The notes: generated by a model not told the origin, from the sequence alone. A stretch of 64,000 nucleotides of DNA from Stutzerimonas stutzeri TS44 (GCA_000263395.1 AJXE01000007.1:1-64000), one strand, 5' to 3'. Shown: positions 21,165-29,559, numbered from the stretch's first letter. A program made the numbers and translations.

Positions 21165-21803
21165 ATGAAAATTCCAAGCAGGGCGCTGGCCGGCGCCGGT
21201 GCACTGATACTTGCATTGCAGGTGCACGCTGCCGATGGGCAGAAAATCTACAGCCAGGGGGGCGCCAATCCGGCTGCACTGGCATGCGTGACATGTCATG
21301 GCGCCAATGGCGAAGGGATGGCGGCCAGTGGTTTTCCGCGCCTGGCAGGACTTTCCGCCGCCTACATGCGCAAGCAGTTGGAGGACATCCGCAGCGGCGC
21401 GCGCAGCGCACCTGTGATGCAGCCGCTGGCGGCCGCGCTGACGGACGAGGAGATCACCGCGGTGACCGACATGCTCGCTGCGCTGCCGGCCGTCGACGTA
21501 CCGCTGGTGACGCGGGTGGAAAAGGCCGATGACCTCGGCGCGCAGCTCGCGCTACGTGGTGCCTGGGCGCGCAACATCCCCGAATGTGTTTCCTGTCACG
21601 GGCCGAGCGGCATCGGCGTCGGTGACGCCTTCCCGGCGCTGGCGGGGCAGCCCGCGCAATATATTGCTGGCCAGTTGCAGGCCTGGCGCCAGGGGACGCG
21701 CAAGAACGATCCGAATGACCTGATGGGCCATGTCGCCCGCGGGCTGACCGATGCCGAAGTCCAGGCGGTTTCGGAATATTTCGCCAATCTGAGCCAGCCA
21801 TGA
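21165..21803 (+). CDS. tsdB: Di-haem cytochrome c4-like electron acceptor of thiosulfate dehydrogenase
   Basis: A 212-residue periplasmic cytochrome with a Sec signal peptide (about 1-22) and two similar haem domains: CVTCH at 41-45 and CVSCH at 141-145. In P. stutzeri the gene next to tsdA encodes TsdB, a c4-like di-haem protein that takes electrons from TsdA, and this pair has the same order. The start at 21165 is chosen because GAGGGG lies 4 bases upstream and only this start begins a clean signal peptide. The tsdA start is 11 bp after its stop. Confidence 0.85.
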   Translation: MKIPSRALAGAGALILALQVHAADGQKIYSQGGANPAALACVTCHGANGEGMAASGFPRLAGLSAAYMRKQLEDIRSGARSAPVMQPLAAALTDEEITAVTDMLAALPAVDVPLVTRVEKADDLGAQLALRGAWARNIPECVSCHGPSGIGVGDAFPALAGQPAQYIAGQLQAWRQGTRKNDPNDLMGHVARGLTDAEVQAVSEYFANLSQP

Positions 21804-21814
21804 GGAGACTGCCG

Positions 21815-22738
21815 ATGAACACTCTTATCCCAGCGCTCCTGGCTCTGGCTGTTGGTGCGCCGCTGCAGGCCGCCGAAAAAATCCGCATGGACGACCAGTC
21901 GCAACTGGTTGCCAGCGCCAGCAAGGCGCCGGGCGAGGCGTTTTTCCAGCCGCCGCATGAGAAGGACCTGCCGGACAATGCCTTCGGCAAGCTGGTGCAG
22001 GATGGCCGCGCCATCTTCATCGATACCCAGAAGTACGCTGCCGAATACGTCGGCAACGGCATGAACTGCACCAACTGCCACCTCGACCAGGGACGCAAGG
22101 CCAACTCTGCGCCGCTGTGGGGTGCGTATCCGATGTACCCGGCGTATCGCAAGAAGAACGACAAGGTCAACAGCTACGCCGAACGCGTACAGGGCTGCTT
22201 CCAGTTCAGCATGAACGGCAAGCCGCCGGCGGCCGACAGCCATGTGATCAACGCGCTGACGGCCTATTCCTACTGGTTGTCTACGGGCGCGCCGACCGGC
22301 CAGGAACTGCCTGGCCGCGCCTACCCCGAGGTCCCGCAACCGAAGGCCGGTTACGACATTGCCCAGGGCAAGCAGGTGTATGTCGAGCAGTGCGCGGTTT
22401 GCCACGGCGCCAATGGCGAGGGGCAGAAGGCGGGCGGCAGCTATGTGTTCCCGCCGCTCTGGGGCAAGGACTCGTTCAACTGGGGCGCGGGGATGCACCG
22501 CATCAACACCGCTGCGGCGTTCATCAAGCAGAGCATGCCGCTGGGCAAGGGCGGCTCGCTGACCGACGAGCAGGCGTGGAACGTCGCCGCCTTCATGAAC
22601 AGCCATGAGCGCCCGCAGGATCCGCGGCTGATCGAGGGATCGATCGCGAAGACCCGCGACAAATACCACGCCAACGACGGGGTGAATCTGTACGGCAAGG
22701 AGGTCAATGGCGTGCTGCTCGGTCAGGGCATCAAGTGA
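21815..22738 (+). CDS. tsdA: Thiosulfate dehydrogenase (tetrathionate-forming)
   Basis: A 307-residue periplasmic di-haem cytochrome c that oxidises two thiosulfate to tetrathionate (or the reverse). A signal peptide covers residues 1-20. Haem 1 is CTNCH at 85-89; haem 2 is CAVCH at 193-197. Cys128 in 'VQGCFQFSMNG' lies 39 residues after His89. That is the spacing of the unusual axial cysteine ligand (Cys96 to His57) known from Allochromatium vinosum TsdA, which makes the assignment strong. A GAGGAG site precedes the ATG. A strong terminator follows. Confidence 0.9.
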   Translation: MNTLIPALLALAVGAPLQAAEKIRMDDQSQLVASASKAPGEAFFQPPHEKDLPDNAFGKLVQDGRAIFIDTQKYAAEYVGNGMNCTNCHLDQGRKANSAPLWGAYPMYPAYRKKNDKVNSYAERVQGCFQFSMNGKPPAADSHVINALTAYSYWLSTGAPTGQELPGRAYPEVPQPKAGYDIAQGKQVYVEQCAVCHGANGEGQKAGGSYVFPPLWGKDSFNWGAGMHRINTAAAFIKQSMPLGKGGSLTDEQAWNVAAFMNSHERPQDPRLIEGSIAKTRDKYHANDGVNLYGKEVNGVLLGQGIK

Positions 22739-22760
22739 ATCCGACCGGTTGGTCTATACA

Positions 22761-22794
22761 CAAAGAGGGCGTCGCAAGACGCCTTCTTTGTTTT
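22761..22794 (+). terminator. Rho-independent terminator after tsdBA
   Basis: CAAAGA-g-GGCGTC, loop GCAA, GACGCC-t-TCTTTG, followed by TTTT. The stem is about 13 bp and the tail is T-rich, giving a convincing intrinsic terminator. It is flanked on both sides by short dyads GACC-ggtt-GGTC and GACC-gatt-GGTC. Confidence 0.9.
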
Positions 22795-22989
22795 GCGACC
22801 GATTGGTCACGCCTAGGCGTTGCGAAATTATCGGTTTTTCCTCTGGTTTCGCTGCCAGGTTGCGGATTCTTCGGGCTTTTCATGCACAATAGCCGGCATT
22901 AACCCGGCGCTGGGAGCACTCGTACGGCCGTGGTCGACGCGCTCCGAACGTTAGAGAAACGATCAGCCAATCATTCAAGAGGAACGACT

Positions 22990-24111
22990 GTGTACGACGT
23001 CGTCATCAGCGGTACCGGCCTTTACACCCCTGCCAGCAGCATCTCCAACGAAGAACTGGTGGCGTCGTTCAACGCCTACGTGCAGCGCTTCAACAGCGAC
23101 CACGCGACCGCCATCGAGGCTGGCGAGATCGCGGCGCTGGCCGAGTCGAGCGTCGCCTTCATCGAAAAGGCCTCGGGCATCAAGAGCCGTTACGTCACTG
23201 ACAAGGCCGGCATTCTCGATCCCGAGCGCATGGTTCCGCGCATTCCCGAGCGCAGCAACGACGAGTGGTCGATCCTCTGCGAAATGTCGGTCAAGGCCGC
23301 CGAAGAGGCGCTGGCGCGGGCCGGCAAGACGGCCGCCGACCTCGATGGCGTGATCGTCGCCTGTTCCAACCTGCAGCGGCCGTATCCGGCCATTGCCGTC
23401 GAAGTGCAGGCGGCGCTGGGCATCAAGGGCTTCGGCTTCGACATGAACGTGGCCTGCTCCTCGGCGACCTTTGGTATCCAGAACGCGGTGAACAGCGTCA
23501 AGCTCGGTCAGGCGCGGGCGATCCTGATGGTCAACCCGGAAATCTGCACCGGCCACATGAACTTCCGTGATCGCGACAGCCATTTCATCTTCGGCGACGC
23601 CTGCACCGCGGTGATCATCGAGCGCGCCGATCTGGCGACCTCCGAACACCAGTGGGATGTGGTCAGCACCAAGCTGGTGACCGAGTTTTCCAACAACATC
23701 CGCAACAACTTCGGCTTCCTCAACCGCGCTGCCGAAGAGCACAAGGACGACGCGGACAAGCTGTTCATCCAGGAAGGCCGCAAGGTGTTCAAGGAAGTCT
23801 GCCCGATGGTCGCCGAGCTGATCGGCGCGCACCTGCAGGAAAACGCTATCGCCGTGGAGTCGGTCAAGCGCTTCTGGCTGCACCAGGCCAACCTCAACAT
23901 GAACCACCTGATCGTGCGCCGCCTGCTGGGCCGCGATGCCACCGAGCAGGAAGCGCCGGTGATTCTCGATACCTACGCCAACACCAGTTCGGCCGGTTCG
24001 GTGATCGCCTTCCACAAGCACCAGGATGACCTGCCCAGTGGCAGCCTCGGGGTGCTCAGCTCGTTCGGTGCCGGCTACTCGATCGGCAGCGTGATCCTGC
24101 GCAAGCGCTGA
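22990..24111 (+). CDS. Beta-ketoacyl-ACP synthase III-like enzyme
   Basis: A 373-residue thiolase-fold condensing enzyme of the KASIII type. The catalytic triad is visible: Cys156 in 'NVACSSATFG', His298 in 'WLHQANLNMN' and Asn331 in 'YANTSSAGS'. It is about 55 residues longer than housekeeping FabH, with the extra length mostly in the N-terminal third. The GTG start at 22990 is supported by AAGAGGAA seven bases upstream. It is a single-gene unit between tsdBA and the convergent csdE gene. The natural acyl substrate cannot be read from sequence. Confidence 0.88.
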   Translation: MYDVVISGTGLYTPASSISNEELVASFNAYVQRFNSDHATAIEAGEIAALAESSVAFIEKASGIKSRYVTDKAGILDPERMVPRIPERSNDEWSILCEMSVKAAEEALARAGKTAADLDGVIVACSNLQRPYPAIAVEVQAALGIKGFGFDMNVACSSATFGIQNAVNSVKLGQARAILMVNPEICTGHMNFRDRDSHFIFGDACTAVIIERADLATSEHQWDVVSTKLVTEFSNNIRNNFGFLNRAAEEHKDDADKLFIQEGRKVFKEVCPMVAELIGAHLQENAIAVESVKRFWLHQANLNMNHLIVRRLLGRDATEQEAPVILDTYANTSSAGSVIAFHKHQDDLPSGSLGVLSSFGAGYSIGSVILRKR

Positions 24112-24129
24112 GTTTTGCCGACGGCGGCT

Positions 24130-24540
24130 TCAGCCGGCCGTCAGCTCGCGCATCCGCTGCAGCACGGCATGCATGCCGTTGCTGCGCGACGGTGACAGCT
24201 GACGCGCCAGCCCGAGCTGGCTAAACCAGTCGCTCGGGTCCACGCGCGCCAGTTCGCCGTCATCCAGTCCATCGACGCGCGCCAGCAGTACCGCCAGCAG
24301 GCCGCGCAACAGACGTGCATCGCTGCTGGCGCGGAAATGCCAGCGACCGTCGCGCTGCCCGCCGACCAGCCAGACCTGACTCTCGCAGCCACTAACCCGA
24401 TTCGCCTCGCAGCGCTCGCTGTCGGCGAGCGGCGCCAGCTGTTCGCCCCATTGCATCAGCAGGCGTGCACGCTGCTCCCAGCCCGGCGCGGCGCCGAAGG
24501 CGGCGAGCGCCTGTTCGGCGCGCGGGGGCAGGGCGCTCAT
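24130..24540 (-). CDS. csdE: Cysteine desulfurase sulfur acceptor (SufE/CsdE family)
   Basis: A 136-residue SufE-like protein that accepts persulfide sulfur from its partner desulfurase on the conserved Cys in 'NRVSGCESQVWLVG'. It overlaps the upstream desulfurase gene by 4 bp (ATGA), as expected for a csdA-csdE pair. Without suf or isc genes nearby, CsdE is the better name than SufE. Its 3' end contains part of a long GC-rich inverted repeat (24120-24142) shared with the convergent KASIII gene end. Confidence 0.9.
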   Translation of the reverse strand: MSALPPRAEQALAAFGAAPGWEQRARLLMQWGEQLAPLADSERCEANRVSGCESQVWLVGGQRDGRWHFRASSDARLLRGLLAVLLARVDGLDDGELARVDPSDWFSQLGLARQLSPSRSNGMHAVLQRMRELTAG

Positions 24541-25742
24541 CGCAACAGCTCCAGGCTACGATCCAGCGCCTCGAAGAAGCGCTGCAGGTCGCCGCCGTCG
24601 TTGTACAGGCCGAGCGAGACGCGAATCGCGCCGGTGAGGCCCAGTTCCTTCATCAGCGGCATCGCGCAGTGATTGCCGCTGCGCACGGCGATGCCCTGCT
24701 CGGTGAGCAGGTGCGCCAGATCGGCATGGTGCACGCCGTCGACGACGAAGCTGACGAGCGCGACGCTGGGCGCGCCGAGCAGACGCACGCCTTCGCGCTG
24801 GCGCAGGCCGTCGAGCAGGGCGCCGTGCAGCGTCTGTTCATGCGCCTCGACCGCTGCCGCGTCCAGCCCGGCGAGGTAATCCAGGCTGGCGCCCAGGCCG
24901 ATCACTCCGGCGATCGGCGGCGTGCCCGCTTCGAAGCCGAGCGGCGCGGCATGGAACTCGGCGCTGTGGTATTCGGCGACGCGCACCATCTCGCCGCCGA
25001 ACTGCCAGTGCCTGAGCTGCAGCAACGACTCGCCACGGCCATAGAGCACGCCGACGCCGTCCGGTCCGTAGAGCTTGTGGCTGGACAGTACGTAGAAATC
25101 GCAGGCGAGCGCCTGCAGGTCGTGGCGACCGTGCACCACGCCCTGCGCGCCGTCGACCACGGTCAGCGCGCCCTGTGCCTTGGCCAGCGCCAGCAGCGCC
25201 GGCAGCGGCTGCCAGCTGCCCAGCACGTTGGATAACTGGCTCACTGCGAGCAGACGGGTGCGCGGGCCGATCAGTGTCGCAGCGGCCGGCAGGTCGATGA
25301 GGCCTTGCGCGTCCAGCGGCAGCACCACCAGGCGGGCACCCCGGCGCAGGGCGAGCTGCTGCCAGGGCAGCAGATTGGCATGGTGCTCCAGGGCACTGAT
25401 GACGATCTCGTCGTCCGCCTGCAGCAGATGCTCCAGCCCGTAGGCCAGCAGGTTCAGCGCCTCGGTGGCGCCACGGGTAAAGACGATCTCGGTCGGGTCG
25501 GCGGCGTTTAACCACCGGGCGACCTTGATCCGCGCGTCCTCGAAGGCGCGCGTGGCGCGTTCGGCCGGCTGGTGCTGGGCGCGATGCACGTTGGCGGCGC
25601 CGCAGGTGTAGTAACCGGTCAGCGCGTCGATCAGCGCCTGCGGTTTCTGCGCAGTGGCGGCGCTGTCGAGGTAGGTCTGGCCCTGGGCTTCGAGAATCGC
25701 CAGGGCCGGAAAGTCGGCACGCCAGGGGGATATCAGGGCCAT
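24537..25742 (-). CDS. csdA: Cysteine desulfurase
   Basis: A 401-residue SufS/CsdA-type PLP enzyme that releases sulfur from cysteine as an enzyme-bound persulfide. The PLP lysine is in 'LSSHKLYGPDGVG', and the catalytic cysteine of group II desulfurases is in 'RSGNHCAMPLM'. The N-terminus has 'YLDSAATAQKP' and 'ANVHRAQHQPAERAT'. I use the ATG at 25742; a TTG three codons upstream lies in the inverted repeat. It follows dapD in the same direction across a 93-bp gap filled by that repeat. Confidence 0.93.
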   Translation of the reverse strand: MALISPWRADFPALAILEAQGQTYLDSAATAQKPQALIDALTGYYTCGAANVHRAQHQPAERATRAFEDARIKVARWLNAADPTEIVFTRGATEALNLLAYGLEHLLQADDEIVISALEHHANLLPWQQLALRRGARLVVLPLDAQGLIDLPAAATLIGPRTRLLAVSQLSNVLGSWQPLPALLALAKAQGALTVVDGAQGVVHGRHDLQALACDFYVLSSHKLYGPDGVGVLYGRGESLLQLRHWQFGGEMVRVAEYHSAEFHAAPLGFEAGTPPIAGVIGLGASLDYLAGLDAAAVEAHEQTLHGALLDGLRQREGVRLLGAPSVALVSFVVDGVHHADLAHLLTEQGIAVRSGNHCAMPLMKELGLTGAIRVSLGLYNDGGDLQRFFEALDRSLELLR

Positions 25743-25832
25743 AAGCTGCAAGCTTCAAGCTGCAAGATAAAACAGCAAGATGCGGCCGTTGGGCCTTGCT
25801 TGCCGCTCGTGGCTTGCAGCTTGCGGCTGCTC
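25743..25832. repeat. Inverted repeat in the dapD-csdA gap
   Basis: CAAGCTGCAAG at 25756-25766 is the exact reverse complement of CTTGCAGCTTG at 25813-25823. Nested inside are GCAAG...CTTGC and GGCC-gttg-GGCC arms, so the whole gap can fold into one long stem. It resembles the AAGCTGCAAG-type intergenic repeats common in Pseudomonas. It may shape the transcript between the two genes. Confidence 0.7.
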
Positions 25833-25835
25833 CTG

Positions 25836-26870
25836 TCAGTTATGCGCGTGCAGCGCTTCGTTCAGCTCGATCGCCGACTTGTGGGTCTTGCACTCCACCG
25901 CGCCGGTCTGCGAGTTGCGGCGGAACAGCAGGTCCGGCTGACCGGCCAGCTCACGCGCCTTGACCACCTGCACCAGCTGGCTGTTCTCATCGAGCAGGCA
26001 GACCTTGGTGCCGGCGGTGATGTACAGGCCGGATTCGACGGTGTTGCGATCGCCCAGCGGGATACCGATGCCGGCATTGGCGCCGATCAGGCAGCCTTCG
26101 CCCACGGAAATCACGATGTTGCCGCCGCCGGACAGGGTGCCCATCGTCGAGCAGCCGCCGCCCAGGTCCGAGCCCTTGCCGACGAACACGCCGGCCGACA
26201 CGCGGCCTTCGATCATCCCCGGGCCGGCGGTGCCGGCGTTGAAGTTGATGAAGCCTTCGTGCATCACCGTGGTGCCTTCGCCGACATAGGCGCCCAGCCG
26301 CACACGGGCGCTGTCGGCGATGCGCACGCCGGCCGGCACCACGTAGTCAGTCATCTTCGGGAACTTGTCCACCGAGAACACTTCCAGCAGCTCACCCTTC
26401 AGGCGCGCTTCCAGCTGGCGCTCGCCCAATTCGGCGAGATCGACCGCGCCCTGGCTGGTCCAGGCGACGTTGGGCAGCAGCGCGAAGATGCCGGAGAGGT
26501 TCAGGTCGTGCGGCTTGACCAGGCGATGCGAGAGCAGGTGCAGTTTGAGGTAGGCCTCGGGCGTCGAGGTCGGCGCAGCATCCTCGGCCAGCAGCGTCAC
26601 CACCAGCGGGCGCTGGCTTTCGGCCAGGCGCGTGAGCAGTGCGTGCTGCTTGGCATCCAGCGGCTTGACCGCATCGGCCAGCTCGGCGGCCTGGTTGATG
26701 GTGATGGCGATGGCCTGGTTGCCGCCGGTGTAGCCGAGGATCGGGCTGATCGCCGCGACCAGCTCGCCGGCCGGTTGCAGCAGCGGCAGCGAGTAGAAGA
26801 CTTCCAGCCAGTCGCCCTGGCGATTCTGGGTGCCGACGCCGAAGGCCAGGCTGAAGAGAGTGGTAGACAT
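25836..26870 (-). CDS. dapD: 2,3,4,5-tetrahydropyridine-2,6-dicarboxylate N-succinyltransferase
   Basis: A 344-residue DapD that succinylates tetrahydrodipicolinate in lysine and peptidoglycan-precursor synthesis. The length is that of the longer Pseudomonas/actinobacterial DapD type. The C-terminal half is a left-handed beta-helix of hexapeptide repeats with 'MHEGFINFNAGTAGPGMIEG' and 'GGCSTMGTLSGGGNIVI'. dapC, for the next step, is 1.4 kb away on the same strand, as in P. aeruginosa. Confidence 0.96.
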   Translation of the reverse strand: MSTTLFSLAFGVGTQNRQGDWLEVFYSLPLLQPAGELVAAISPILGYTGGNQAIAITINQAAELADAVKPLDAKQHALLTRLAESQRPLVVTLLAEDAAPTSTPEAYLKLHLLSHRLVKPHDLNLSGIFALLPNVAWTSQGAVDLAELGERQLEARLKGELLEVFSVDKFPKMTDYVVPAGVRIADSARVRLGAYVGEGTTVMHEGFINFNAGTAGPGMIEGRVSAGVFVGKGSDLGGGCSTMGTLSGGGNIVISVGEGCLIGANAGIGIPLGDRNTVESGLYITAGTKVCLLDENSQLVQVVKARELAGQPDLLFRRNSQTGAVECKTHKSAIELNEALHAHN

Positions 26871-26914
26871 AAAAGAATCCTTTTCGTGTGGCGGTCCGTG
26901 CCGACGGGCCGCTG

Positions 26915-27286
26915 TCAGTTCGTGTTCGCCAATGTGGCGGCGTAGAGATCGGGCTTGAAGCCGATCAGGGTCCGGTTGCCCAGGTCGAGCACCGGGCGTT
27001 TGATCATCGACGGCTGGGCCAGCATCAGTTCGATGGCCTTGTCCTGGTCGAGATCGGTTTTCTGCGCGTCATCCAGCTTGCGGAAGGTGGTGCCGGCGCG
27101 GTTCAGCACCGTCTGCCAGCCATGTTCGTCGCACCAGGCCTGCAGGTGAGCGCGGTCGATGCCGGCGCTCTTGTAGTCATGGAAGGCATAGTCCACGTGC
27201 TGCTCGTCGAGCCAGTTGCGCGCCTTCTTCATCGTGTCGCAGGCCTTGATGCCGTACAGGCAAATTCCCTGGTTGTCATTGGGCAT
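26915..27286 (-). CDS. ArsC/Spx-family thioredoxin-fold protein (YffB-like)
   Basis: A 123-residue member of the ArsC-like family. The active-site region 'LYGIKACDTMKKARNWLD' carries a single cysteine in the CxxxxK arrangement, and 'SMIKRPVLDLGNRTLIGFKP' is the conserved C-terminal part. Proteins of this type sit beside dapD in many gammaproteobacteria, and a thiol reductase role is presumed. The true start is at 27286; an in-frame extension upstream is not used because the family begins at 'MPNDNQGICLYG'. Confidence 0.88.
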   Translation of the reverse strand: MPNDNQGICLYGIKACDTMKKARNWLDEQHVDYAFHDYKSAGIDRAHLQAWCDEHGWQTVLNRAGTTFRKLDDAQKTDLDQDKAIELMLAQPSMIKRPVLDLGNRTLIGFKPDLYAATLANTN

Positions 27287-27405
27287 GGATGCCTCTCCAA
27301 ACTCCTGTAAAACCGGTGGCGGATTATGCCATGCCCGGCTGTCGTGTGTCGGTGTGCGCCGGCCTTGGAGCGCCGCCGCGGGTGTGACCGGAGATGTCGC
27401 GCGGC

Positions 27406-27735
27406 TCAGGCCTGGCCGGCATCGCCGAGGATCTGCTCGATGGCCTCGGCGGTGGTCGGGCGAACCGCGCGGGCTATCTCGACGCCCTGGCGCAGCAGGA
27501 TCAGCGTCGGCCACAGCTTGACGCGAAACGAGCGCCCGAGCGGGCGGCCGGGGCCATCCTCGATCTTCAGGTGACGCAGCGCCGGACGCTCGGCCAGAAC
27601 CTGCGCCAGCGGCTGCTGGGCGGCACGGCAATGACCGCACCAGGGCGCGCCGAACTCCAGCAATGTCAGTCCGTCGAGGGCATCGACCGCCGCGCGGCTG
27701 GGTTCGCTCGCGGCATATTCTTCGGTCATGGTCAT
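27406..27735 (-). CDS. Thioredoxin-family protein
   Basis: A 109-residue thioredoxin-fold protein with 'LLEFGAPWCGHCRAAQQPL', that is, a WCGHC redox site instead of thioredoxin's WCGPC, and the cis-proline region 'RVKLWPTLILLRQG'. No signal peptide is present, so it should be cytoplasmic. Start could be Met1 or Met3. The WCGHC site is more oxidising than WCGPC in characterised proteins such as PDI; what that means here is unknown. Confidence 0.85.
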   Translation of the reverse strand: MTMTEEYAASEPSRAAVDALDGLTLLEFGAPWCGHCRAAQQPLAQVLAERPALRHLKIEDGPGRPLGRSFRVKLWPTLILLRQGVEIARAVRPTTAEAIEQILGDAGQA

Positions 27736-27862
27736 CGGTCTTCTCCGGCAGGGCTATGGTTGTATTCAGAGCGTGGCACGGCGGGCGCGTTCGGGCCGGG
27801 TCGGCGATCTTTTACCAGCGTCTTGTTGTCCATTGGTGACAATCGCAACGACGGGGCACTTC

Positions 27863-28099
27863 ATGGCACGCAGACATTTCGAGCATTTCGAGGCGCTGTC
27901 ATCGGCCATCCCGCTGGAAGATGGCTACCAGGCGATCATCGCCGTACAGCGGCGGGGCAGCGAGGAGCACGTGCATATAGTCAAGGTAGCGGACGGACGT
28001 CGGTTCGATCTGCAATCCGAGGCGCAGAGCGTCGCCGAGGCCGCGCTGAACAGGTTGCGCGAGATCGATGCCGATGGCGAACCGATCTGGGAAGGGTAG
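27863..28099 (+). CDS. Small conserved protein of unknown function
   Basis: A 78-residue soluble protein with two beta-strands ('EDGYQAIIAVQRRG', 'EHVHIVKVADGRRF') and a C-terminal helix ('SVAEAALNRLREI'). No known motif is recognised. The pattern resembles small DUF-type proteins of pseudomonads. It starts 127 bp after the divergent thioredoxin gene and is followed 23 bp later by a second small ORF, so the two may be cotranscribed. Confidence 0.65.
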   Translation: MARRHFEHFEALSSAIPLEDGYQAIIAVQRRGSEEHVHIVKVADGRRFDLQSEAQSVAEAALNRLREIDADGEPIWEG

Positions 28100-28122
28100 C
28101 TCCAGCGAGGTAGGAGGCTGAC

Positions 28123-28281
28123 ATGAGCGAACAGAACAGGCAGCACGAACCGGAACGGTCCGAGCGGACTGAGCCGGACGAGGAACAGCGCGAGGCTGAT
28201 CTGCCGGAACACATGAAGCCGGAAAATCTGAAGAAGCTGCGCAACTACGGCAAGGACGCCATACCGCCCGGCGTCTACTGA
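28123..28281 (+). CDS. Small charged ORF, 52 residues
   Basis: An ATG preceded by a near-perfect GTAGGAGG site opens 52 codons of a very hydrophilic, Glu/Arg-rich peptide. It begins 'MSEQNRQHEPERSERTEPDE', continues with 'DLPEHMKPENLKKLRNYGKD' and ends 'AIPPGVY'. It lies 23 bp after the previous small gene in the same direction and converges on dapC. The strong ribosome site and the patterned C-terminus argue that it is real. The N-terminal half is probably disordered. Function unknown. Confidence 0.6.
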   Translation: MSEQNRQHEPERSERTEPDEEQREADLPEHMKPENLKKLRNYGKDAIPPGVY

Positions 28282-28316
28282 GCGCAGCGGGCGGTTGCAG
28301 CGGGCCTGCGGGCGGT

Positions 28317-29513
28317 TCAGCGGCGTTCGAGGAAGTCGCGGATGCGCTGCGCGGCCTCGCTGCATTCGGCCAGCGGGGCCACCAGCGCCATGCGCACCCG
28401 ACCGGCGCCGGGGTTGAGGCCGTCGATCTCGCGCGACAGGTAGGAGCCCGGCACCACGGTGACGTGCTCTTCGGCGAACAGCTCGCGGGTGAAGGCCTGA
28501 TCGTCGCCCGGCGTCTTCGCCCACAGGTAGAAGCCGCCATCGGGACGCTGCACGTCGAGCACCGGCGCGAGAATCTGCAGTGCGGCGTCGAACTTCGCCC
28601 GGTACAGCTCGCGATTGGCGCGCACGTGGATTTCGTCGTTCCATGCCGCCACGCTGGCCAGCTGGGTCTGCACCGGCATCGCGCAGCCGTGGTAGGTGCG
28701 ATAGAGCAGGAAGGCCTTGAGGATGTCGGCATCGCCGGCGACGAACCCTGAGCGCAGCCCCGGCAGGTTGGAGCGCTTGGACAGGCTGTGGAACACCACG
28801 CAGCGCTTGTAGTCGTGGCGACCGAGGGCGGCGCAGGCGCTCAGCAGGCCGGCCGGCGGGTTGGCCTCGTCGAAGTAGAGTTCGCTGTAGCACTCGTCGG
28901 CGGCGATCACGAAGTCGTGTTCGTCGGCCAGGGCGATGAGTTTCTGCAGCGTCGGCAGTGGTACCAGTGCCCCGGTGGGATTGCCCGGCGAGCAGAGGAA
29001 CAGGATCTGGCAGCGTTGCCAGACTTCGCTCGGCACCGCATCGAAATCCGGATTGAAGCCGTTCTCGGCCAGGCACGGCAGATAGTGCGGCGTGGCGCCG
29101 GCCAGCAGCGCCGCGCCCTCGTAGATCTGATAGAACGGGTTGGGGCTGATCACCAGACCGTCGGCGGCGCGGCTGACCACGGCCTGGGTGAAGGCGAACA
29201 GCGCTTCGCGGGTGCCGTTGACCGGCAGCACCTGACGGGCCGGATCGACCGCGCCGGCGGCCAGGCCGAAGCGCCGCTCGCACCAGCCGGCAATCGCTTC
29301 GCGCAGCGCCGGGAGGCCGAGGGTAGTCGGGTAGACCGCCAGCTGATCGAGGTTGTCCCTCAGGGCCTGGGCGACGAAGTCCGGCGAGCGATGTTTGGGC
29401 TCGCCGATCGACAGCGCGATCGGCCGCTTGTCTGCTGGCGGCACGACGCCGGCGAGCAAAGCGCGCAGTTTCTCGAAGGGGTAGGGCTGCAGCAGGGACA
29501 GGGCGTCATTCAT
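28317..29513 (-). CDS. dapC: Succinyldiaminopimelate transaminase
   Basis: A 398-residue class I aminotransferase that converts N-succinyl-2-amino-6-oxopimelate to N-succinyl-L,L-diaminopimelate using glutamate. The PLP lysine is in 'VFHSLSKRSNLPGLRSGFV', with 'CSPGNPTGALVPL' and 'VIAADECYSELYFD' before it. The N-terminus 'MNDALSLLQPYPFEKLRALL' is typical of DapC, so I start at 29513 and not at the far-upstream in-frame codon. Synteny with dapD supports the specific name. Confidence 0.93.
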   Translation of the reverse strand: MNDALSLLQPYPFEKLRALLAGVVPPADKRPIALSIGEPKHRSPDFVAQALRDNLDQLAVYPTTLGLPALREAIAGWCERRFGLAAGAVDPARQVLPVNGTREALFAFTQAVVSRAADGLVISPNPFYQIYEGAALLAGATPHYLPCLAENGFNPDFDAVPSEVWQRCQILFLCSPGNPTGALVPLPTLQKLIALADEHDFVIAADECYSELYFDEANPPAGLLSACAALGRHDYKRCVVFHSLSKRSNLPGLRSGFVAGDADILKAFLLYRTYHGCAMPVQTQLASVAAWNDEIHVRANRELYRAKFDAALQILAPVLDVQRPDGGFYLWAKTPGDDQAFTRELFAEEHVTVVPGSYLSREIDGLNPGAGRVRMALVAPLAECSEAAQRIRDFLERR

Positions 29514-29559
29514 GGTTCTGGTTCTTGTCAGTCGCGGGGCGCGCTGCGCCTCGGTGGGT

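Noticed and set aside
24120-24142. Strong GC hairpin at the KASIII/csdE junction as a terminator
   Set aside because: The stem is good (one bulge) but lies partly in the csdE coding end and has no T-run on either strand, so I did not list it as a terminator.
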